From NCBI RefSeq assembly GCF_014653695.1, contig NZ_BNAR01000004.1:124001-188000 (forward strand): a stretch of DNA of 64,000 nt, written 5' to 3'. The notes under the pieces are model-generated. The model made no database searches and was not told the origin of the DNA. It worked only from the letters and a program-made list of their open reading frames with translations. Of this stretch, positions 13,448 through 22,400 are shown piece by piece. The position numbers and the translations under genes were made by a program. This DNA is from Lentzea cavernae (lineage in GTDB: Bacteria > Actinomycetota > Actinomycetes > Mycobacteriales > Pseudonocardiaceae). Positions within the stretch are counted from its first letter, which is position 1. Each line of letters opens with the position of its first letter.

Positions 13448-16400
13448 TCAGGAGAGGCCGAACTCTCGTTCCAGGAAGTCGACGAGCTCGTCGGCCGACG
13501 CGTCCGCGAAGTCGCCGCCCGCGGCCTCGTCCGGACCGGCGGCCGCCGCCGAGAACGTCGACAGCAGCTCCTCCAGCCGCAGCACGATCGTCAGGTGGCC
13601 GCCGTCCTCGCCGTCGACCGCCAGCAGGCTCGTCTCCAGGCGGTCCAGCTCCGCGAGCACCGCGGCCGCGGACAACCTGGCGGCACCCTGCGGAGCCAGC
13701 AACTCCCTGAGGTGCGCCGCGAGCGCGACCGTCGTGGGGTGGTCGAAGACGGCCGTCGCGGACAGCCGCACCTCCGCCGCGGCGTTGATCCGGTTGCGCA
13801 GCTCGACCGCCGTCAGGGAGTCGAGGCCGATGTCCGTGAACGGCTTGGTCGTCTCCAGCACGGCCACGTCGCTGTGGCCGAGGACGGCGGCGGCGTGCCC
13901 GCGGACGAGGTCGACCAGGAACGTGTTCTGCTCGGTCTCCGTCAGGGAGGCGAGTCGTTCCGCCAGCGAGGACGACTGGGCCGCCTCGGTGACCCGGCGG
14001 GGTGCGGCGCGACCGAGGTCGTGCCACATCTGGTTGATCTCGTTGTGCCGGGCGAACTTGCGCAGTGCGGCGCGGTCGAGCTTCACCGGGACGGCGACGG
14101 GCTCGTCGGCACGCAGCGCGTCGTCGAACAGGGCCATGCCCTCGGCCGTGGCCAGTGCGCCGAAGCCCTCCTGTTCCATCACGTCCAGGTCGGCGCGGGA
14201 CAGGGCGGCTCCCATGCCGTCCTCCCACAGGCCCCACGCGTGGGCCTGGCCGACGTGGCCGCTGCCGCGGCGGTGCTCGGCGACGGCGTTGACGAAGGCG
14301 TTGGCCGCCGCGTAGTTGGCCTGTCCCTCGGTGCCGGTGATGCTGGTGATGCTGGAGAACGCGACGAACCGCGCCAGGTCGAGGTGCCTGGTCAGCTCGT
14401 GCAGGTGCCAGACCGCGTCCACCTTCGCGCGCTGCACCGCGTCCAGTCGTGCCGGCGTGAGCGATCCGAGCAGTCCGTCGTCGAGCACACCGGCGGTGTG
14501 CACGACAGCGGTCAGCGGCCGGTCCCGCCCGATGTCGTCCAGCACGCCGGCCAGCGCGTCGCGGTCGGCGGTGTCGCAGGCGGCGATGGTCGCGGTGGCT
14601 CCGAGCCCGGCCAGTTCGGCGCGCAGCTGCTCGGCGCCCGGCGCGTCCGCTCCGCGGCGGCTGATCAGCAGGAGGTGGCGGATGCCGTGCTCGGTCGCGA
14701 GGTGCCGTGCGACCGCGCTGCCGAGCGCACCGGTGCCGCCGGTGACGAGGACCGTGCCGTCGGGGTTCATCGGCCTGGGCAGGGTGAGGACCACCTTGCC
14801 GACGTGCTTGGCCTGGCTGATGAAGCGGAAGGCCTCCTGCGCCTGGAAGACGTTCCAGCTCTTGGTCGGCAACGGCGTGAGCTGCCCCCGTTCGAACAGC
14901 TCGTCCAGCTCCGCCCAGATCTCCGCGATCCGGTCCGGTCCCGCGTCGATCAGGTCGAACGCCCGGTAGGTGACCTGGCCGTACCGCGCGCTGATCTCGG
15001 CGGCGTCGCGGACGTCGGTCTTGCCCATCTCCACGAAGTGACCGCCGGGGGTGACCAGGCGCAGCGACGCGTCCACGAACTCGCCCGACAGCGCGTTGAG
15101 CACGACGTCGACACCGCGTCCGACGGTCGCCGCGCAGAAGATGTCCTCGAAGTCGAGGTCACGCGACGACGCGATGTGCGGGTCGTCCAGCCCCGCCTCT
15201 CGCAGGACGTCCCACTTCCCGGTGCTCGCGGTGCCGAAGACCTCCGCACCGAGGTGCTGCGCGAGCTGGGTCGCCGCCATGCCGACACCGCCCGCGGCGG
15301 CGTGGATCAGGACGGACTGGCCCTTCTCGAGCCGGCCGAGGTCGCACAGGCCGTAGTACGCCGTCAGGAACACCAGCGGCACCGCAGAGGCCTGTTCGAA
15401 CGTCCATCCGCGCGGCATCCGGGTGACCAGCCTGCGGTCGGCGTCGGCGACGGGGCCGATCCCGCCGATGACCAGTCCCATCACCCGGTCGCCCGGACGC
15501 AGGTCGGTCACCTCGGAACCGACTTCGAGCACCACGCCGGCGGCCTCGTTGCCGATCGTCCCGGCGTCTCCGGGGTACATGTCGAGCACGGTCAGCACGT
15601 CGCGGAAGTTCAGCCCGGCGGCACGGACGCCGATGCGCACGTCACCGGGCGCGATCGGTTCCAGCACACCGGGGTTGGACGTCAGGACCAGGTGGTCGAG
15701 CGTGCCCTTGCCGGACATCCCCAGCACCCACGCGTCCGTTCCCGGCGGGGGTGAGAGCCGGTCCTTGGCCGCGGACACGATCCGCGGCGCGAGGACCTGG
15801 TCGCCGCGCACGGCCACCTGCTGCTCCCCCGACCCGATCAGCCTGCCCAGCAGCTCGTGCCCGATCGCCGCGCCGGGTTCGGCGTCGACGAGCAGGAAAC
15901 GGCCGGGGTACTCCTGCTGCGCGGTGCGGACGAGACCCCAGACGACCGCGGTCGCCGGATTGTCCACAGTGGACTCGACGGCAACGGCGCCCTCGGTCAC
16001 CACGACGAGCTGCGAGCCCGTGCAGCGGTCCTCCGCCACCCAGCGCTGGAGGACGTCCAGCATCCGGTGGGACAGCCGGCGCGCCGCTTCGGGCACCTCC
16101 AGCTCGTGGTCCACCGGCATGTGAAGGACGACGTGCGCGGGAGCTTTGCCTTCGACAGCCTCGTAGTCCGTCCACTCGGCCGCGTCGCCGAGCACGACCG
16201 GCGCCCACTCCACGCGCAACGACCAGTCGTTCTGCTTCTGCGACTGCAGCCCCTCGGCGGAGATCTCCTTCAGCACCAGGGACTCCACGGTCATCACCGG
16301 CTCGCCGGCGCTGTCCGCCACCCGGATCGACCAGGTGTCACCGCTCTCCTCGCGCAGTCTGACCCGCAGTGCACCGGCACCGGACGCGTGCAGCGTGACG

Positions 16401-19400
16401 CCGTTGAACACGAACGGCAGCGACAACGGCGTGTCCTCGGCCAGGCCGATCGCGTGGAGCGAGGCGTCCAGCAGCGCCGGGTGCAGCCCGTACTCCGGGT
16501 GGGTGGTGTCGTCCGCGATCGCCACCTCGGCGAAGACGTCGTCACCGAGCCGCCAGGCGGCGGTCAGTCCCTGGAACGCGGGACCGTAGGCCAGCCCGGT
16601 CCCGGCGAGCTCCTCGTACCTGCCGGTGACCGCCACCGGCTCGGCTCCTGCCGGGGGCCACTCCCGCAGGTCGAAGTCCGGCGCGGGCGCGGCGGGCACC
16701 AGGGATCCCGTGGCGTGCCGCGTCCAGGGGTCGCCGGTGAGGGAACCGCCCGTGCGCGAATGAACGCCGATGGAGCGGCGACCGTCCGCGGCGGCGGGAC
16801 CGACCTGCACCCGGATGTCCACCGCGCCGGATTCCGGCAGCACCAGCGGGGTCTGGAGCGTCAGCTCCTCGACGGTGCCGCAGCGGACCTCGTCCGCGGC
16901 GCGCACGGCCAGTTCGACCAGGCACGCGCCGGGCACGATCACCTGGTCCAGCACGACGTGGTCGGTCAGCCAGCCGTGGCTCGCGCGGGAGAGGCTTCCG
17001 GTGAACAGGAACCCGTCGCCTTCCGCGAACTCGACGGCCGCGCCGAGCAGGGGGTGCTCGGCGGGGGCGAGCCCGAGCCCGGTCGTGCCGGCCCGCGTGC
17101 GCGGCGCCTCCAGCCAGTACGTCCCGTGCTGGAAGGCGTAGGTCGGCAACGGCACCCGCCGGGCGCCGGGGAACATGGCGTCCCACGTGATGGGCACGCC
17201 GTGCGCGTGCAACCGCGCGAGTGCCGTGGTGAAGGACTTGACCTCGTCGTGCTTCTTGCGCAGCAGCGGGACGAAGACGCTCTCCTCCGCGCTCTCCGCG
17301 CCCATTCCCGACAGCGAGCTGTCCGGGCCCAGCTCGACGAACCGCGTCACCCCGAGCTCCGCGCACACGGCCACCGCGTCGGCGAACCGCACGGCCTGCC
17401 GCGCGTGCCGGACCCAGTACTCCGGCGACGTCACCACACCCGGTTCCACCAGGGAGCCCGTCACGGTGGACACCATCGGCACCACCGGTTCGCGGTACTC
17501 GATCGACTCCGCCACCGCACGCAACTCGTCCAGCGCCGGCTCCATGAGCACCGAGTGGAACGCGTGCGACACCGACAACCGCGTGCACTTCCGGCCCCGC
17601 GCGGTGAGCTCGTCGACCGCCGCCAGAACCGGACCCTCCACACCGGACAGGACGACCGAACCGGCACCGTTGACGGCGGCCAGCGACACCTCGTCCGAGA
17701 GGAACTCCCCGACCTCGTCCTCGCCGGCCCGCACCGCCACCATCACGCCACCGGCCGGCAGTTCCTGCATCAACCGGCCACGCGCCGCCACCAGCCGGGC
17801 GGCGTCGCCCAGCGAGAACACCCCGGCGACGTGCGCCGCCGCGATCTCGCCGATCGAGTGCCCCACCAGGAACTCCGGGCGGACGCCCCACGACTCCACG
17901 AGCCGGAACAACGCCACCTCGACGGCGAACAACGCCGGCTGCGCCACGGCGGTCCGGTTCAGCGCGTCGGCGTCAGCGCCGAACACCACCTCGCGCACGC
18001 CCGGCAGCAACGCGCACACCTCGTCGAAGGCCGAGGCGAAGACCGGGAACTCGTCGTACAGCCCACGACCCATCCCGACGCGCTGCGAACCCTGACCGGC
18101 GAACAGGAACGCCACAGGTCCACTGAGGACCGTGCCTTCCACCACCTCGGAACCGGCTGAGCCGTCAGCGAGAACGTCCAGGGCGGCCACGAGCTCCTGC
18201 AGGTCGGCGCCGGTCACGACAGCGCGCGTCTCGAGCGCGGCGCGAGCAGTGGCCAGCGAGAAGCCGACGTCCGCCGGAGACGCGTCGGAGCCGACGAAAT
18301 CGCTCAGCCGCCGCGCCTGCTCCCGCACCGCCGCCGACGTCTTGCCCGAGAGCACCCAGGCGATCCTGGAGGTGCTCTCGTCCGTCGCGCGGACGGGGAC
18401 CTCCGCCTCGTCCGGAGCCTCGAGGATCACGTGCGCGTTGGTGCCGGAGATGCCGAACGAGGAGACGGCAGCTCGCCTCGGCCGGTCGGCCGCGGGCCAC
18501 GGAACCTGCTCGGTCAGCAGCGACACCGCGCCGGTGTCCCACTCGACGTGCGGCGTCGGGGCGTCCACGTGCAACGTCGCGGGCAGCGTCCCGTTCCGCA
18601 TGGCGAGGACCATCTTGATCACACCCGCGGCACCGGCCGCGGCCTGCGTGTGCCCGAAGTTGGACTTGACGGATCCCAGCCACAACGGCGGTCGTCCGTC
18701 ACGGTCCTGTCCGTAGGTGTTGAGCAGTGCCTGCGCCTCGATCGGGTCCCCGAGCCGGGTTCCCGTGCCGTGCGCCTCCACCGCGTCCACGTCCGAAGTG
18801 GACAGACCTGCGTTGGCCAGAGCCTGCCGGATCACCCGCTGCTGCGACGGGCCGTTCGGCGCGGTCAGACCGTTCGACGCGCCGTCCTGGTTCACCGCGG
18901 AGCCTCGCACGACGGCCAGTACCTCGTGGCCGTTGCGCCGCGCGTCCGACAGCCGTTCCAGCACGAGCACGCCCACACCTTCCGACCAGCTGGTGCCGTC
19001 GGCGGCGGACGCGAAGGACTTGCTGCGCCCGTCGGCGGCCAGGCCGCGCTGGCGGGAGAAGTCCACGAACGTCTCGGGTGTCGCCATGACCGTGACGCCG
19101 CCCGCGAGAGCCAGCCCGCACTCCCCCGAGCGCAGCGCCTGCGAGGCGAGGTGCAGGGCGACGAGCGACGACGAGCAGGCGGTGTCGACGGTGACCGCCG
19201 GCCCCTCCAGCCCGAGCGTGTAGGCCACCCGGCCGGACAGCACGCTGGCCGAGGTACCGGTGCCGATGTACCCCTCGACCTCCTCGGGGATCGCGCCGAG
19301 GCTGTGGGCGTAGTCGTAGTACATGACCCCGGCGAAGACGCCGGTCCTGCTGCCCTTCAGGGACGTGGGGTCGAGTCCGGCGTTCTCGAGTGATTCCCAC

Positions 19401-22400
19401 ACGACCTCCAGCAGCAGGCGCTGCTGCGGATCCATCGCGAGCGCCTCGCGCGGGGAGATGCCGAAGAACTCCGCGTCGAACGCGTCCGCTTCGTGCAGGA
19501 ACCCGCCTTCGCTCGCATAGGAGGTGCCCCGGTGGTCGGGGTCGGGGTGGAACAGGGTGTCGAGGTCCCAGCCGCGGTTGACCGGGAAGCCGGAGATCGT
19601 GTCCGTGCCCGACGCGACGACGGTCCACAGGTCCTCGGGTGAGCCCACGCCACCCGGGAAGCGGCACGCCATGCCGACGATCGCGATCGGCTCGTCCGTC
19701 GCGGCCGTGGTGAGGACCGGAGCGGTCGGGTCGGGCTCGTCGCCGGAGAGCTGGACGTGCAGGAACGTCGCGAGCGCGGCGGGCGTCGGGTGGTCGAAGA
19801 CCACCGTGGCCGGGAGCCGCACACCGGCGGCGGCGCTCAGGTTGTTGCGCAGCTCGATCGCGGTCAGCGAGTCGAAGCCGAGGTCGGTGAAGGCCTTGTC
19901 CTGGTCGACGCGCTCCGCGGAGGCGTGCCCCAGCACGGCGGCGACCTGGGCGCGCACCATTCCGAGCAGCGCCTTCTGGTCGGCGTTCGTCCCGGCCTGA
20001 CGCGCGCTCGCCGCGGGAGAGGTTGCGGTGGCGCGCCGCGACCTCGTCCTGACGAGCCGGTCGAGCAACGGCGGGAGGAGGGCGTCGCGGGACCGCGCCT
20101 CGAGAGCGGTGAGGTCGAACCGCGCGGTGACGGCGAGCGGGAGGCCGGAGGCCAGCGCCGCGTCGAACAACGCGAGGCCTTCGTGCTCCGCCAGCGCCGG
20201 GAAGCCCTGCCGGGCGGCCCGCTCGGCTTCCGCCGGTGCCAGACCGCCGCCCATGCCCAGCTCCCACAACCCCCACACCAGGGACTGGGCCGGCAGGCCG
20301 TTCGCGTGGCGGTGCAGCGCGAGTGCGTCGAGGAAGCTGTTGGCGGCGGCGTAGTTGCCCTGCCCTGCGCCCTCGAAGAGTCCGGACGTGGAGGAGTACA
20401 GGGCGAACAACCGCAGGTCGAGGTGGCTGGTCAGCTCGTGCAGGTGCCAGGCGCCGTCGACCTTCGGGCGCAGCACGGCCTCGACGCGCTCCTCGTCGAG
20501 CGACGTGACGACGCCGTCGGCGAGTGAACCCGCGGCGTGCACCACGCCGACGAGTGGACGGTCCGCCGGGACGGCCGCGATGACGGCTTGCACGGCCGCG
20601 CGATCGGCGACGTCGCACGCGCTGATCGTGACGTGGGCGCCGAGCCCGGTGAGCTCCGCGCTCAGTTCGGCGGCTCCCGGCGACTCGGCACCGCGGCGGC
20701 TGGTGAGCACCAGGCTCGTCACGCCGTGAGCGGTCACCAGGTGCCTGGCCAGTGCTGCTCCGAGCCCGCCGGTGCCACCGGTGATCAGAACGGTGCCTTC
20801 GCCAGGCAGGGCCGGCTCGGCGCCGACGGCCGCAGGGGCGCGCACGACACGGGGTGCGAGCAGAACGCCTTCGCGCACCGCCACTTGGGCTTCACCGCAT
20901 CCGGCGGCGGCACCGACGAACTCCTCGGGGCCGTCGAGGAGGACGAACCGCCCGGGGTGTTCGGCCTGGGCCGAGCGCACCAGACCGCACACCGCCGCGG
21001 AGGCCACGCCGGTCACGTCCGGCCCGGCCGCGCCGGTGGTCACCACGACGAGACGCGAGTCCGCGAACCGGGCGTCGGAGAGGAAGTCCTGCACGGCCGC
21101 GAGCACGGTGCGGGTCGCCTCGCGCACGCCGGCCGGACCGTCGCTACCCGGCGAGACGACGAGGGCGAGCACGCCAGGGGCGGAGTCCGCCGTGCCGTAG
21201 GCAGTCCACGCCGGTGAGGTCCCTGCGGGCACGGACACCCAGTCCACTGTGTACAGACTGGTGGTGACGACGTTCTGCGTGGACGGCGCACGGGACACGA
21301 GCGAGTCGACCGTGAAGACCGGCGCACCCGCCGGGTCGACGGCGTGCAGGCCGACCTCGTCGGCGCTCTTGACGGTGATCTTGACGCGGAGAGATGTCGC
21401 GCCGGTCGCGTGCACCGACACGCCGGACCAGGAGAACGGCAACCGCGCCCGGCCGTCGTCGTCACCGGCTCCACCGAACCCGATGGCGTGCAGGGAAGCG
21501 TCGAGCAGAGCCGGGTGCACGGCGAAGTCCGCCGCGGCGATCCCGGCCGACTCCGGCAGGGTGACCTCGGCGAACACCTCGTCCCCCGCGACCCACGCGC
21601 CGCGCAGTCCGCGGAAGACGGGACCGTAGGCCAGACCGGTGGCGGCCAGGTCGTCGTAGACGCCGTCGAGCGGAACCTCGCGCGCTCCCGCAGGCGGCCA
21701 CGACGACGACCACTGTTGCGGCGCCGACGCCTCCACGGCCAGTGCACCGGAGGCGTGCAGGACCCACTCGCCGGACTCCGGCAGCCTGGAGTGCACGCTG
21801 ATCGCGGACCTGCCGGCGGAGTCGGCGGCACCCACCCGCAGCTGCAACCGCACGGAGCCGGACTCCGCGAGCACCAGGGGCGCCTGCAGGGTCAGCTCCT
21901 CGACTGCGGCGCAGCCGACCTCCTCGGCCGCCCGCACCGCGAGGTCGAGCAGCACGGCCCCCGGGACGACGACGCGGTCGAACACGACGTGGTCGGCCAG
22001 CCAGGGGTGCGTCGCGAGGGACAGCCGTCCGGTGAGCAGGTGGCCTTCCCCGTCGGCCAGTGCGACGGTCGCGCCCAGCACCGGGTGGTCACCGGGCTCC
22101 AGGCCCAGCGTGGCCGCGTCGGTCGCGGCGGATCCGGACAGCCAGAAGTGCTCGCGCTGGAAGGCGTAGGTGGGCAGCTCGACGGTCCTCGCGGACGCGG
22201 GGAACACCGCGGCCCAGTCGACCCGCGCGCCGCGCACGTGAGCGTGGCTCAGTGCACTGAGCGCTTCGATCTCCTCAGGACGGTCGCGGCGCAGCACGGG
22301 CCGGACCAGCACGTCGGCCTCGTCGGTCAGGCAGTCCGCGGCCATCGCGGAGAGCACCCCGTCGGGGCCCAGCTCCAGGCACGTCGTGACACCGGCCGAT

